64,000 nucleotides of DNA, from positions 447,501 through 511,500 of the forward strand of contig JAQTIA010000002.1 in assembly GCA_029433415.1 (NCBI GenBank), given 5' to 3'. Each line of letters starts with the position of its first letter. Position 1 is the first letter of the stretch. Source of the stretch: Acetobacteraceae bacterium ESL0709 (GTDB lineage: Bacteria > Pseudomonadota > Alphaproteobacteria > Acetobacterales > Acetobacteraceae). Shown one piece after another: positions 37,259 to 47,175 of the stretch. The notes under the pieces were generated by a model, which saw only the letters and a list, made by a program, of their open reading frames with translations, was not told the DNA's origin and ran no database searches. The translations under genes and the position numbers were made by a program.

Positions 37259-37317
37259 ACATCTCGTTCTTTTTGCGCCTTTTAGAAGAGGTCCGGGAAA
37301 GCGCTCCCTTTTATGGC

Positions 37318-38541
37318 TTACAGGGCCAGTGCAGTGTCTGTAGCCTGTTTCAGTTCCTCAATCAAATCAATAGGGTCTTCAAGCCCGACTGAAAGACGGA
37401 TGACGCCATCATGAATTCCCAGTTCGGCTCGCTCTTCAGGGGAGATCTTTTTGTGAGTCGTCGTGGCTGGATGCGTCGCCAAGCTTCGTGCATCGCCCAG
37501 ATTATTGGAAATAGCGATGATTGAAAAAGAATTCATGCAGGCAAAGGCGCCTTCCTGCCCATTGACGACCTCAAAGGCGATGAGCGAACCGCCATCACGC
37601 ATCTGTTTCCGGGCCAGCTCAGCCTGTGGGTGGTCTGGCAAACCGGGATAACGTACGTTCTTGACACCATCCATCGCTTTAAGGGCCTGTGCGACCTGAA
37701 GGGCGTTTTGTGCCATGGTTCTGGCGCGCAGATCCAGTGTTTCAAGTCCTTTGAGCATGACCCAGGCATTGAAAGGGGAGAGACTGTTACCTGTATTGCG
37801 CACGAAGGGGCGCAGTACATCCGTGATCCATTGCCGGCTCCCCAGTACGGCTCCCCCCAAGGCGCGTCCCTGACCATCCAGATGTTTTGTGCAGGAATAG
37901 ATGACAACATCAGCCCCCAGAGCAAGCGGTCTTTGACCGACGGGGGTAGCAAAGACATTATCAACCATAAGTACAGCTCCAGCTTTATGGGCGTACCCGG
38001 CGATCACGCCGATATCAAGAATATCGAGCATGGGGTTGGAAGGCGTTTCAATCAGCACGGCTTTTGTCGGGATGGAAAGGGCTGCTTTCCAGGCGTTTTC
38101 GTCAAGCCCGTCCACCAGAACAGTCTCTACGCCGTAACTGGGCAGGAGGTTGGTCATAAGCCAGTGCGTGGAGCCAAAAAGGGCTTTGGCGGCAACAACA
38201 CGGTCCCCACTTTTGACCTGACTGAGCAGGGCACAGGAAATGGCTCCCATGCCAGAGGACATGGTCAGGCAGGCTTCAGCGCCTTCCAGCAGACAGAGGC
38301 GTTCCTGAAGAGTATCGACGGTTGGGCTGCCATAACGGGCATATTGATAATGTTCAACCGTTCCTTCGAAGGTCGCAGCTGCCTGTTCTGCGCTGTCATA
38401 GACGAAGCCGGACGTCAGAAAAATGGCTTCGGATGTTTCCCCGTGAATGGTTCTGTTCGGGGCATTGTGCAAAAGCTGCGTTGCCAGACGCCATTGGGGA
38501 TTGGTTGCAGGATGTTTGGGAGACGATGAAGATGATGACAT
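37318..38541 (-). CDS. metZ: O-succinylhomoserine sulfhydrylase
   Basis: A 407-residue PLP enzyme of the Cys/Met metabolism family that makes homocysteine from O-succinyl- or O-acetylhomoserine and sulfide. The Schiff-base lysine is Lys219 in YSCTKHLDGQG; YQYARYGSPT and CLTMSSGMGAI contact PLP. The MetZ call rests on overall resemblance and on the alphaproteobacterial context. ATG 38541 has GGAGGG 4 bases upstream, while a longer frame starts at 38583. A SAM-II riboswitch in the leader supports methionine-related control. Confidence 0.93.
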   Translation of the reverse strand: MSSSSSSPKHPATNPQWRLATQLLHNAPNRTIHGETSEAIFLTSGFVYDSAEQAAATFEGTVEHYQYARYGSPTVDTLQERLCLLEGAEACLTMSSGMGAISCALLSQVKSGDRVVAAKALFGSTHWLMTNLLPSYGVETVLVDGLDENAWKAALSIPTKAVLIETPSNPMLDILDIGVIAGYAHKAGAVLMVDNVFATPVGQRPLALGADVVIYSCTKHLDGQGRALGGAVLGSRQWITDVLRPFVRNTGNSLSPFNAWVMLKGLETLDLRARTMAQNALQVAQALKAMDGVKNVRYPGLPDHPQAELARKQMRDGGSLIAFEVVNGQEGAFACMNSFSIIAISNNLGDARSLATHPATTTHKKISPEERAELGIHDGVIRLSVGLEDPIDLIEELKQATDTALAL

Positions 38542-38630
38542 AGAACCCTCCATGTGTGTCGTGCTGCCTTGGGGCTGGCACAATGGTCGATGGCGGGCCG
38601 TGGAAGTCCTGTTCAGAATGAAGAAACAGG

Positions 38631-38690
38631 GCCTCTTTAGCGCAGTTTTTTAACCTCGCCGCAAGCCGGCCGCTCAAATCACGAGGGTCA
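38631..38690 (-). promoter_or_regulatory. SAM-II riboswitch (metA motif) controlling metZ
   Basis: Reading the minus strand, P1 pairs CCTCG (38686-38682) with CGAGG (38658-38654). The conserved core TGATTTG follows P1, TTGC lies before the P1 3' strand, and GCTAAAGAGG (38641-38632) closes the pseudoknot at the 3' end. This order (stem, TGATTT, TTGC, stem, GCTAAA) is the SAM-II consensus found upstream of met genes in Alphaproteobacteria. A small hairpin, CCTGTT/AACAGG, follows directly. The aptamer ends about 90 bases before metZ. Confidence 0.88.
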
Positions 38691-38710
38691 TTCTATAAAA
38701 CAACCTTAGA

Positions 38711-38739
38711 ATAATGCGAGGTGCTGCACGTCGCGTCAA
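38711..38739 (-). promoter_or_regulatory. Promoter of the riboswitch-metZ transcript
   Basis: On the minus strand TTGACG (38739-38734) and CATTAT (38716-38711) are separated by 17 bases, a good housekeeping promoter. The start would be near 38703, about 15 bases before the riboswitch. Confidence 0.6.
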
Positions 38740-38825
38740 GAGGGAAAGCCGAACTCTTTAAAGTTAAAGAGCCTCCGGGCTCTTGCGTGCAGAAGCGGGA
38801 AAGGTTATAAAATCGCTACTCTCGA

Positions 38826-38899
38826 GCGGATGTAGTTCAATGGTAGAACGGCAGCTTCCCAAGCTGCATACGGGGGTTCGATTCCCCTCATCCGCTCCA
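38826..38899 (+). tRNA. tRNA-Gly (anticodon CCC)
   Basis: A complete cloverleaf. Acceptor GCGGATG (38826-38832) pairs with CATCCGC (38889-38895); the anticodon stem GCAGC/GCTGC encloses TTCCCAA, giving anticodon CCC (glycine codon GGG). The T-loop is GGTTCGATTCC, and CCA is encoded at 38897-38899. Confidence 0.96.
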
Positions 38900-38927
38900 T
38901 ATCTCCCTCGCAATGGCTCCTTCTTTC

Positions 38928-39431
38928 TTATTCAGGCAATGTGTCCTGATAAGCATGGCCGTTCCATATCCATTTGTCGCTTTTATCGACCATCAGGTCG
39001 TACATGCCTTTGTGACGGGTGGAGAGGACGCTGATATCGCCATTTACAGCATCCAGAACATTAACCCACTCTTTCCCTTTCCGCAGATAGACAGATGTTG
39101 TACAGCCGGAGGAGCCGCAGAGCCGAGGTGATTGTATTTGCACGAATAATCCTTCCGTTCCTTTCCGGGGAGAAAGTGCGGCAGAACCAATCAGAAAAAG
39201 CGGGTTATCGTGATGGCGAAGGGAGTCGTCGATAATATCCTGATTCAATGAACGCGCTGCCTGCTCTTCAGGAGAGCCTGGCATGGGTTTGAGAGCAACT
39301 GCGGGGGAGGTATGCTTCTGGTGCGGGGACAGTGTTTTGGCCATAAGAGAGGGAGCAGGGATACTGGTTCCTGCCAGAGCCAGCATTGTAATAAAAAATC
39401 CAATTCCCATTCTTGATGATAAGTTTTTCAC
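38928..39431 (-). CDS. Exported protein of unknown function
   Basis: A 167-residue protein with a signal peptide (GIGFFITMLALAGTSIPAPSLMA). The mature domain contains PLFLIGSAALSPRKGTEGLFVQIQSP, then LCGSSGCTTSVYLRKGKEWVNVLDA with two Cys that could form a disulfide, and DLMVDKSDKWIWNGHAYQ near the end. This small periplasmic fold resembles uncharacterised proteobacterial proteins but I cannot name it. GTG 39431 is chosen for GAGG 8 bases upstream. It may be co-transcribed with the dioxygenase gene 33 bases upstream. Confidence 0.7.
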   Translation of the reverse strand: MKNLSSRMGIGFFITMLALAGTSIPAPSLMAKTLSPHQKHTSPAVALKPMPGSPEEQAARSLNQDIIDDSLRHHDNPLFLIGSAALSPRKGTEGLFVQIQSPRLCGSSGCTTSVYLRKGKEWVNVLDAVNGDISVLSTRHKGMYDLMVDKSDKWIWNGHAYQDTLPE

Positions 39432-39464
39432 GATAATGTCCTCTACTTTCCCGCTATATTCTGA

Positions 39465-40217
39465 TTATTCGTGCCGTAATGTGACAACCAGCACGTCACG
39501 ATAAGCTGGTTTCTCGGGATCTTTCGGTTCCACGTTTGTGACGCCGTGATAGACTTTGTGGTCATTGACGATGGCGGTATCAAGTGGTTGCGCCAGAGTG
39601 AAGCTTCCCAGAAGGGTCTTCTTGTCCAGTGCATGGATTGTGGTTGTTCCTTCCTTGATATTCTGGCGGTGGATCATGACCACCAGAACGAGGTCAACAC
39701 CGTCGCGGTGCATGCCCTCTGGCGTGGGTCTGGCGACTTTTCCGGAAGCGGCTTCAATACGGAATTGATGGATCTCGCAATGCCAGGATGTGGGAGGCTT
39801 ATGGCTTTCTGGCACAAGCCTGTCTGCCAGGAAAGCGCCATCGCGGATAATGGCGAGCAAGGCCGGATGTTCGCCAATGGCTTCTTTGACCGGGCTGAAC
39901 CAGCGTTCTATACCGCCATTCAGGAGATTATAATCGCGGCTCTGGTAATGGGGCTGATGTGCCTTGCGCGTAATTTCGCTCTTTGTGACAGAATAGGTCG
40001 CGTAACGCCGCCGCCGATACCGACCTCCATCGGCCATATAACGGTCGAGTCCAAGGTCATTCCAGCTTTTTGCGAAGCCATCCCAGTCTTTCAGGCCGGC
40101 AAGTTTATAAAAAGCTTCAGCCCTGGATGCCGGAAGAAAGGCAAAATCATGTTGTTTCAATTCTTCCAGCGCCGACGCAACATCAGGACTGCGAGAGAGA
40201 AGAGACGTCAGACTCAT
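39465..40217 (-). CDS. 2-oxoglutarate/Fe(II)-dependent dioxygenase (PF10014 family)
   Basis: A 250-residue enzyme. The iron triad is visible as TPEGMHRDG (His170, Asp172) and VYHGVTNV (His224). Characterised members include L-isoleucine 4-hydroxylase (IDO) and related free amino acid hydroxylases, so the substrate may be an aliphatic amino acid, but this is inferred. ATG 40217 has GGAGG 8 bases upstream. The ATG at 40271 would add 18 residues without a ribosome site. Confidence 0.82.
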   Translation of the reverse strand: MSLTSLLSRSPDVASALEELKQHDFAFLPASRAEAFYKLAGLKDWDGFAKSWNDLGLDRYMADGGRYRRRRYATYSVTKSEITRKAHQPHYQSRDYNLLNGGIERWFSPVKEAIGEHPALLAIIRDGAFLADRLVPESHKPPTSWHCEIHQFRIEAASGKVARPTPEGMHRDGVDLVLVVMIHRQNIKEGTTTIHALDKKTLLGSFTLAQPLDTAIVNDHKVYHGVTNVEPKDPEKPAYRDVLVVTLRHE

Positions 40218-40289
40218 GACACACACCTCCAAGGGGAGCGCCAGTCCATCAAGAGTCGACGAACTCTTCACTAACAGGAAATGGCTCTC

Positions 40290-41558
40290 TTATTTGGGAG
40301 AGTGTGGGGCATCTTTCTCTGAAGATCCAGAGATTAATTCTGGATGGTGGTGACTGAAATGATCGCGTAGGGCAATGCCAGCCGTGTGCATGAGCCCTGT
40401 CAGATCAAATTGATGCTGACGGTACAGTCCTTCATGAATGAACTGGGCAAAACTTGCCCCCATGCCACTGCCACCAAAAGCTTTTTTGGAAGGCCACATG
40501 CCCCAGGCGTTATAGTTCCCCAAGACGACGACAGCACCGCGATCAACGTAATTGAAAGGCGCAGGGGTTGTCCCATTCATAAGGGCTGGCAGAGCGACAT
40601 GACCGACATAACGGCCTTCCTGTCGTGCTGCTTGTGCTGTGGGAGCGATGGGATTTGATTCAATCCGGGAACAGTCCCCAACAGCGAAAATTGCGGGGTC
40701 TTTTGTGCTTTGAAGCGTCGGTGTGACTACAATCTGCCCACCACGACCCAGATCAAGATCAGAGAACAGGCTGGTCCCTTTTGCCGCTTGGACGCCAGCA
40801 GCCCAGATGCGGATCTGTGCTTCAATATGACGACCGTCTTTGAGTTTTATGCCTGTTTCGTCAACAGAGCTGACTGTAGCCTCTGTAAGAACTTCAAAAC
40901 CGATATCAGTAAATTGCTTTTTGGCTTCTTCAGAAACAGATTCAGGAAAGGCAGGAAGGATGCGAGGCATCGCTTCAATTATGACGGCCTTGAGATATTT
41001 TTTACGACCGGCAACGCCAAGTTCTGGAACTGAATCGATAGCTTTGCAAAATTCTGCGGCCAGTTGTACGCCGGTAGCGCCACCGCCAATAATGGCAAGC
41101 GTTAGAGGTTTAGCTTCCAGCTGCGCCTGTTTGACAGCTTCACTGAAGACTTCGTTCAGATAATAAGCGTCGTTGATGCTATCAAGAAAAAGGCAATGTT
41201 CCTGTACGCCAGGCGTGCCAAAATCATTAATACGTCCACCGATAGAAACTACGAGATAATCATAATCAAGTATGTTGCCCTCTTTGAGGGTCAGTTTTTT
41301 ATCAGCGCGATTGATCTGGGTCGCGACGCTCTGAATAAAGTCGAAGCCAAATTTCTGAGCCAACTTTGTAAAAGGGAAAACATTTTCAGGAGCATCAATC
41401 GTTCCTGCGGCGAATTCGTGTAAGACTGGTTTCCAGATATGAACATCATTTGGATCAACCAGTGTTACTTTAGCGTCTCGTTGTCGCCCCAAGGCGGCAG
41501 CGACTTCGAGACCGCCAATACCGCCTCCTAAAACAACAACGCGTTTTTCGGTAGACAT
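40290..41558 (-). CDS. ndh: Type II NADH dehydrogenase (NDH-2)-like flavoprotein
   Basis: A 422-residue membrane-associated enzyme oxidising NADH to reduce quinone without pumping protons. The first dinucleotide site is RVVVLGGGIGGLEVAAALG and the second is LAIIGGGATGVQLAAE. FAVGDCSRI holds the FAD-contact Asp, and the C-terminal part (GLYRQHQFDLTGLMHTAGIALRDHF) is likely the membrane anchor. Respiration of acetic acid bacteria relies on such enzymes. ATG 41558 has AAGGA 9 bases upstream. A related sulfide or other quinone reductase is possible but less likely. Confidence 0.88.
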   Translation of the reverse strand: MSTEKRVVVLGGGIGGLEVAAALGRQRDAKVTLVDPNDVHIWKPVLHEFAAGTIDAPENVFPFTKLAQKFGFDFIQSVATQINRADKKLTLKEGNILDYDYLVVSIGGRINDFGTPGVQEHCLFLDSINDAYYLNEVFSEAVKQAQLEAKPLTLAIIGGGATGVQLAAEFCKAIDSVPELGVAGRKKYLKAVIIEAMPRILPAFPESVSEEAKKQFTDIGFEVLTEATVSSVDETGIKLKDGRHIEAQIRIWAAGVQAAKGTSLFSDLDLGRGGQIVVTPTLQSTKDPAIFAVGDCSRIESNPIAPTAQAARQEGRYVGHVALPALMNGTTPAPFNYVDRGAVVVLGNYNAWGMWPSKKAFGGSGMGASFAQFIHEGLYRQHQFDLTGLMHTAGIALRDHFSHHHPELISGSSEKDAPHSPK

Positions 41559-41814
41559 AAAATTATCCTTCATTTCCAGACCACGGCGCACACGAGGCGT
41601 GCCCGGTATTTACTGAAAAATTACAAGGAAGACCTTAATACATTAGAAAGAGAAGTAAACAACCCAATGAATGGTAATATATTTGTTACATTATATCTAA
41701 GGCGTTATTTCCCATAGTTTATGGGAATAATAAAAAAATATTTAAAAACAGAAAACATCAGAAATGAAGCTGAGGATCCCGGCCGCAAATTCATTTGCTT
41801 CGTGCAGAGTCTGA

Positions 41815-43053
41815 CTAACTCCGATAAGAGCCATTTATGTCGATATAGCCATGCGTCAGGTCACAGCTCCAAAGATGAGCACTGCCTTTTCCCATATCAA
41901 GATCGACCGTAATGACGATTTCCTGGCCTTTCATATAAGCGGTTACGGCCTCATTATCAAAGTCGGGAGCGACTGTACCCTGTCGGGCGACCCAATAATC
42001 ACCAATGGCAATTGAGAGACGGTCTCTGTCAGCGGGTGCACCGCTTTTCCCTACGGCCATGACCACACGTCCCCAATTTGCATCTTCTCCGGCAATAGCC
42101 GTTTTGACGAGGGGCGAATCAGCGATAGCGCGTGCAATGCGTCGTGCAGAGTCGTCATCATGGGCGTTTGTGACGACAACTTTTATGAGTTTTGTTGCAC
42201 CTTCTCCATCACGGATGACTTTCAGGGCCAGCTCAAGCATGAGCTCATCCAGTGCCCGCCTGAAGGCGGAAAGCTTTGCGTCATAGGCATCTGTAATGTC
42301 AGGATTTTCAGCTTGGCCGGTGGCGAAAAGCATGACCATATCAGACGTTGACGTATCAGAATCAACCGTTATGGCGTTAAAACTGTCCCCTACACCTTTG
42401 CTCAGGAGCGCTTGAAGAACGGACTGCGGAAGTGTGGCGTCGGTGACGATATAGGCGAGCATGGTCGCCATATCCGGGGCAATCATGCCCGACCCTTTGG
42501 CAATACCTTGAATCCTCACGCTGACGTCGCCAATCATGACATCCCGTCGGGCTGCCTTGGGGAAGGTGTCCGTTGTCATGATAGCCCGGGCAGCCTCTTT
42601 CCAGCCGTCATCATGAAGCGAGGGGATCAGCTTCGGCAGGGCGTTAATGATTTTTTGATAAGGGAGGATCTCGCCGATCACCCCGGTAGAGGCAACGAAA
42701 ACTTCTTCGGGTTCACAGCCTAACTGTTCCGCAAGGGATGTTACGCAATGATGTACGGCATCGTCGCCAGCCTTGCCGGTAAAGACGTTGGCGTTGCCGG
42801 AATTGACGAGTAGCGCCCGTGCTGAAGGTGAGTGAGACAGGGCCTTCTGACACCATGGGATCGGTGCTCCAGGGCAGCGATTGCGCGTAAAGACGCCCGC
42901 AGCCACTGTTGAAGGTGCGAAGACCATCAACATGAGATCTGTGCGTTCTTTATAGCGGATTCCGGCGGCGACACTTCCCAGTGAGACCCCCTTGACCGTA
43001 CCAAGCTCAGGGAGAGGGAGGGCAAGAGGGGAAACTGCGTGTGCTGCCGCCAT
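41815..43053 (-). CDS. argJ: Bifunctional ornithine acetyltransferase / N-acetylglutamate synthase
   Basis: A 412-residue self-cleaving enzyme of arginine synthesis. It moves acetyl from N-acetylornithine to glutamate and may also acetylate glutamate. Cleavage and catalysis use Thr197 in SGMIAPDMATMLAYI; LLVNSGNANVFTGKAG is the other signature. Length is typical. The 256 bases between its stop and ndh are AT-rich and carry only probable promoter DNA for ndh. Confidence 0.95.
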   Translation of the reverse strand: MAAAHAVSPLALPLPELGTVKGVSLGSVAAGIRYKERTDLMLMVFAPSTVAAGVFTRNRCPGAPIPWCQKALSHSPSARALLVNSGNANVFTGKAGDDAVHHCVTSLAEQLGCEPEEVFVASTGVIGEILPYQKIINALPKLIPSLHDDGWKEAARAIMTTDTFPKAARRDVMIGDVSVRIQGIAKGSGMIAPDMATMLAYIVTDATLPQSVLQALLSKGVGDSFNAITVDSDTSTSDMVMLFATGQAENPDITDAYDAKLSAFRRALDELMLELALKVIRDGEGATKLIKVVVTNAHDDDSARRIARAIADSPLVKTAIAGEDANWGRVVMAVGKSGAPADRDRLSIAIGDYWVARQGTVAPDFDNEAVTAYMKGQEIVITVDLDMGKGSAHLWSCDLTHGYIDINGSYRS

Positions 43054-43092
43054 GATTGAAGGTCCTGTCTTTAGTTTAAGTGCGAAGAAGCT

Positions 43093-44007
43093 TTATTTTG
43101 CTTTGGCGGGAGCGTCGGGCAAAGGCTTGCCGTTCTCGTCATAGCGGACGATCTTGACGCTCTTTTCGGCGGCATGAACGACTTTGCCAATTTCTTCTTT
43201 CAGCATTTCCTGACGGATCTGGCCCTGGACTTCCTCATATTTGGGTACAGGAGCTGTACGTGTGCCGAGAACCTGAATAACGTGCCAGCCATAGACTGTG
43301 TGGATCGGTGTCTTGGTATAGGTGTTGGGCTTCGTGGCGAAAGCGGCCTTTGAGAACTCAGCGATCATGTCACCGCGTTTGAACCATCCGAGATCGCCGC
43401 CATTATTTTTGGCCGTTGCGGTATCAGATGAGTTGTCGGCGGCGAGTTTGCCGAAATCTGCACCCTTGTCAAGCTGGGCAATCAGCTCTTTCGCACGTGC
43501 TTCCGAATCAACCAGAATATGGCGGGCGTGAACTTCTTCTTCCGGCTTTTTGTTGCCATAATGCGTGTCGTAATACGCCTTCATGGACGCTTCCGTGATT
43601 TTGGGAGCAACCTGCTGCTTGATGTAAGCATTCATGAGGGCGGCCTCCGAAGCCTGCTTCATGGCAGCTTTGACTTCCGGGTCATTCTCGATCTTCGCTT
43701 TCTGAGCGGCGACTTCGATGGCTTTCTGGCTGATCAGTTGACCAAGGACCAGTGGGACGATCTTTTCGCGAGGTACGCTCATGACAGCGGGAGGAAGCTG
43801 TGACATAGCGTCCTGCATGTCCCCAACCGTGATTTTCTGTCCGTCAACTGTCGCGATGACTGTTTCCGGTGAAGCGGGTTTGGAAGCGCTTTCTGTTGCT
43901 TCAGCTTTTTTTTCAGGTGCGGCGAAGGCAGGCAACGCTCCCACTGTGGCAAGAGAGAGTCCACCGATCAGAGTCGTGCAGGCGAGAAGAAGGCGGTTGG
44001 TCCGCAT
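43093..44007 (-). CDS. Parvulin-type peptidyl-prolyl cis-trans isomerase
   Basis: A 304-residue periplasmic folding factor. The signal peptide ends near ALPAFA. A helical SurA/PrsA-like N-region (VIATVDGQKITVGDMQDAM) is followed by the parvulin domain from about residue 163 to 254: VHARHILVDSEARAKELIAQL, NNGGDLGWFKRGDMIAEF and HTVYGWHVIQVL. It probably assists outer-membrane or secreted proteins. ATG 44007 has GAGG 7 bases upstream. It is divergent from secA. Confidence 0.92.
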   Translation of the reverse strand: MRTNRLLLACTTLIGGLSLATVGALPAFAAPEKKAEATESASKPASPETVIATVDGQKITVGDMQDAMSQLPPAVMSVPREKIVPLVLGQLISQKAIEVAAQKAKIENDPEVKAAMKQASEAALMNAYIKQQVAPKITEASMKAYYDTHYGNKKPEEEVHARHILVDSEARAKELIAQLDKGADFGKLAADNSSDTATAKNNGGDLGWFKRGDMIAEFSKAAFATKPNTYTKTPIHTVYGWHVIQVLGTRTAPVPKYEEVQGQIRQEMLKEEIGKVVHAAEKSVKIVRYDENGKPLPDAPAKAK

Positions 44008-44475
44008 GATAAACCTCAATATGAATTAAATATTCTGCGCCGACCATGACAAAGGCTGAGCCTTACTGCAAGGGGGAGTGGGTGCGAAACTGTGCAAAAT
44101 CCTTTCGTGGATAGATAAGAAAATGGTCGATTTTCTAAAACATCTTTAGGAGAAAAGCGCATTAGATCGGGAGTTTTATGAGAATTTGCTCAAGAAAAAT
44201 ATCACTTATTGAGGAAAGTTTAAGCTTTTGTAATGAACGGAACAGTCAGAAAAATCCCGAGGTCTTTTTTGCCTGTGCAATCAGATATGCGGTCATTATC
44301 CTCGGGTATAGCCCGACTGCCAGAGAAGGATGAATATGGCACAGGGAGCGTGACAAAATGCTGTAATGGCCCTAGGTAAGGAAGTGTACGGAGGAAAGGT
44401 CTTCGTTTTTGGCCTGTCCTGGACTAAACTTATGGTCCATTTTAAATTGAATGAAGTCATTTTTCAGGGTTTCAT
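44008..44475. promoter_or_regulatory. Intergenic region between the parvulin gene and secA
   Basis: No gene is supported in these 468 bases. It must hold divergent promoters. Two inverted repeats are visible: CCCGAGG (44256-44262) with CCTCGGG (44300-44306), and TGGAC (44420-44424) with GTCCA (44435-44439) followed by TTTT, 37 bases before secA. Either could influence secA expression, but no known element is recognised. Confidence 0.4.
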
Positions 44476-47139
44476 ATGATCGCACGTCTTGCCCGCGCCA
44501 TTTTCGGTTCCGCTAATGATCGTTATCTGAAACGTTATCAGAAGCGTGTACCCGAGATTAATGCCCTGGAGCCGGCAATACAGCCTCTGAGCGATGAGGA
44601 GCTGCGACACAAGACGATTGAGTTTCGTGAACGCCTTGCCAAGGGTGAAACGCTTGATGATCTTCTTGTCGAAGCCTTTGCTGTCTGTCGTGAAGCTTCA
44701 CGACGTGTGCTGGGCATGCGCCATTTTGACGTGCAGCTTATTGGCGGGATGGTCCTGCATGATGGCCGTATTGCCGAAATGCGCACAGGTGAGGGGAAGA
44801 CGCTTGTCGCGACATTGCCTGTCTATCTGAACGCCTTGACCGGCAAGGGCGTGCATGTCGTTACAGTCAATGACTATCTGGCCAAGCGCGATGCCGAGGA
44901 AATGTCCCAACTCTACGGTTTTCTGGGACTGAGCACAGGGGTGATTATCCCCGACATGCCTGACGAAGCCCGTCGGGAGGCTTATTATTGCGATATTACC
45001 TATGGTACCAATAACGAATTCGGCTTCGATTATCTCCGCGATAATATGAAATATTCCCTTGGGGAAATGGTGCAGCGTGATTTTAATTACGCCATCGTCG
45101 ATGAGGTCGACAGCATCTTGATTGATGAAGCCAGAACGCCGCTCATTATTTCAGGGCCGGCAGAAGACAGTTCCGATCTGTATCGCCAGGTGGACGCAGT
45201 CATTCTCCGGCTGGTCGAGGAGCCAGCAACCTACGACAAGGATGAGAAACACCGTACGGTCACATTGACAGAATATGGCTCTGACAAGGTTGAGGAGCTT
45301 CTGCGTGAGGCGGGGGTCTTGCAGGATGGCGGCCTTTATGACGTGCAGAATGTGGCGATCGTCCACCATGTCCAGCAGTCACTGCGCGCACATACGCTTT
45401 TTGCTCGCGACGTTGATTATATCGTTCGTGATGGCAAGCTCATCCTGATTGATGAATTTACGGGTCGCATGATGGACGGGCGCCGTTATTCGGACGGGTT
45501 GCATCAGGCCCTTGAGGCCAAGGAACATGTGGAAATCCAGCAGGAAAATCAGACGCTGGCTTCCATTACGTTCCAGAATTATTTCAGGCTTTATCCCAAG
45601 CTTTCCGGTATGACCGGCACGGCCATGACCGAGGCTGACGAATTTGCCGAGATTTACAAGCTGGACGTGGTGGAAATTCCCACCAATTTGCCTGTCAAAC
45701 GCAAGGACGGGGATGATGAGGTCTATCTGACCGCCAATGAAAAATATAAGGCGGTAGCGGAACTGATCAAACAGGTTCATACGACCGGTCAGCCTGTCCT
45801 GGTGGGTACGACTTCCATTGAGAAAAGCGAAGTCCTTTCGGAAATCCTCGCAAAGGCAGGGATACCCCATAGCGTTCTCAATGCCCGTCACCACGAAAAA
45901 GAGGCGACGATTGTCGCTCAGGCTGGTGCTCCAGGGGCTATTACCATCGCAACGAACATGGCGGGTCGCGGAACGGATATCAAACTTGGCGGCAATGTCG
46001 ACATGCTGATCAAACAGCAGACAGCCGGGGTTGAGGATCAGGAGCAGCATCATCAGATCGCTGAGAAGATTCGCGCCAACGTTGCTGAGAACCGTAAAAT
46101 CGTCGAGCAGGCGGGCGGGTTGTTTGTCATCGGGACCGAGCGTCATGAAAGCCGTCGCGTTGATAATCAGTTGCGGGGCCGTTCGGGGCGGCAGGGAGAT
46201 CCCGGGAATTCGCGGTTCTTCCTCTCTCTTGAAGATGATCTGATCCGTATCTTCGGCACACATCGCATGGGCGGTATGATGCAGAAGCTCGGATTGAAAG
46301 AGGGTGAGGCCATCATCCATCCCTGGCTTAATCGTGCGCTGGAAAAAGCGCAGAAAAAAGTCGAGGCTCGCAATTTCGACATGCGGAAAAACACGCTGAA
46401 ATATGACGATGTCATGAATGATCAGCGCCGCGAAGTTTATGCGCAGCGCCGCGAATATATGTCGTCTGATGACGTGTCTCCGGTTATCAAGGATTTGCGC
46501 CAGCAGGTTATTGAAGAGTTGGTCGAGGCACATATTCCTGAAAAATCATTTCCCGAAGCATGGGATATGGCTGGACTTCACAAGGAGCTTGAGCGCGTTT
46601 TTGGTCTTGATCTTCCTGTCGAGGACTGGGCGAAGGAAGATGGCATTGATGAAGAGCATGTGATGGAGCGCATTGAGGCTGAGGCTGTCAGAGCGCATGC
46701 AGCGCGGGCCAGCGCTATGGGACCCGACATGATGCGTCTGGTGGAAAAGCATATATTGCTCACTTCCTTTGACAGTGCCTGGAAAGAGCATTTGCATGCG
46801 CTTGATCAGTTGCGTCAGGGCATAGGGCTGCGTGCTTATGGTCAGCGTGACCCGCTGAATGAATATAAGCATGAAGCCTTCCAGATGTTTACGCGCATGC
46901 TTTCCGAAATGCGCATGAGAACGATCCAGACGCTGTCGCATATTCAGACAATGTCCGAAGCACCGGAGCCTCCTCCTCCGCCGCAGGTTCATTATGAGGC
47001 GGTCCCGGAAAGCGAGGATGACATCATTGATGCCGAGACACTGGCTTTGTGGAACAGCCGGACACCGCGTAATGCGCCTTGTCCCTGCGGCTCGGGCATG
47101 AAATTCAAGCATTGTCACGGCAAAATCGTTTACCAGTAA
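44476..47139 (+). CDS. secA: Protein translocase subunit SecA
   Basis: An 887-residue ATPase motor of the Sec pathway. Walker A is [14 protein letters not shown] at 102-115, the helicase-like motif is [16 protein letters not shown], and [16 protein letters not shown] is the nucleotide-binding domain 2 signature. The C-terminus ends in [14 protein letters not shown], the zinc-binding tail that contacts SecB and lipids. Length is normal. It is followed closely by yebC. Confidence 0.98.
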   Translation: MIARLARAIFGSANDRYLKRYQKRVPEINALEPAIQPLSDEELRHKTIEFRERLAKGETLDDLLVEAFAVCREASRRVLGMRHFDVQLIGGMVLHDGRIAEMRTGEGKTLVATLPVYLNALTGKGVHVVTVNDYLAKRDAEEMSQLYGFLGLSTGVIIPDMPDEARREAYYCDITYGTNNEFGFDYLRDNMKYSLGEMVQRDFNYAIVDEVDSILIDEARTPLIISGPAEDSSDLYRQVDAVILRLVEEPATYDKDEKHRTVTLTEYGSDKVEELLREAGVLQDGGLYDVQNVAIVHHVQQSLRAHTLFARDVDYIVRDGKLILIDEFTGRMMDGRRYSDGLHQALEAKEHVEIQQENQTLASITFQNYFRLYPKLSGMTGTAMTEADEFAEIYKLDVVEIPTNLPVKRKDGDDEVYLTANEKYKAVAELIKQVHTTGQPVLVGTTSIEKSEVLSEILAKAGIPHSVLNARHHEKEATIVAQAGAPGAITIATNMAGRGTDIKLGGNVDMLIKQQTAGVEDQEQHHQIAEKIRANVAENRKIVEQAGGLFVIGTERHESRRVDNQLRGRSGRQGDPGNSRFFLSLEDDLIRIFGTHRMGGMMQKLGLKEGEAIIHPWLNRALEKAQKKVEARNFDMRKNTLKYDDVMNDQRREVYAQRREYMSSDDVSPVIKDLRQQVIEELVEAHIPEKSFPEAWDMAGLHKELERVFGLDLPVEDWAKEDGIDEEHVMERIEAEAVRAHAARASAMGPDMMRLVEKHILLTSFDSAWKEHLHALDQLRQGIGLRAYGQRDPLNEYKHEAFQMFTRMLSEMRMRTIQTLSHIQTMSEAPEPPPPPQVHYEAVPESEDDIIDAETLALWNSRTPRNAPCPCGSGMKFKHCHGKIVYQ

Positions 47140-47175
47140 GTATAATACTATCATTTCAGGGCTGAAGAGGATCCA

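Noticed and set aside
37630-38529. A 299-codon plus-strand frame opposite metZ
   Set aside because: Antisense to metZ, whose PLP motifs are intact; the translation has no family features.
38826-38899. tRNA-Gly as an integration attachment site
   Set aside because: No second copy of the tRNA 3' end, integrase or phage gene is visible in the window, so only adjacency of unusual genes was reported.
45379-46533. A 384-codon minus-strand frame inside secA
   Set aside because: It is the antisense of highly conserved secA sequence, and its composition is not protein-like.
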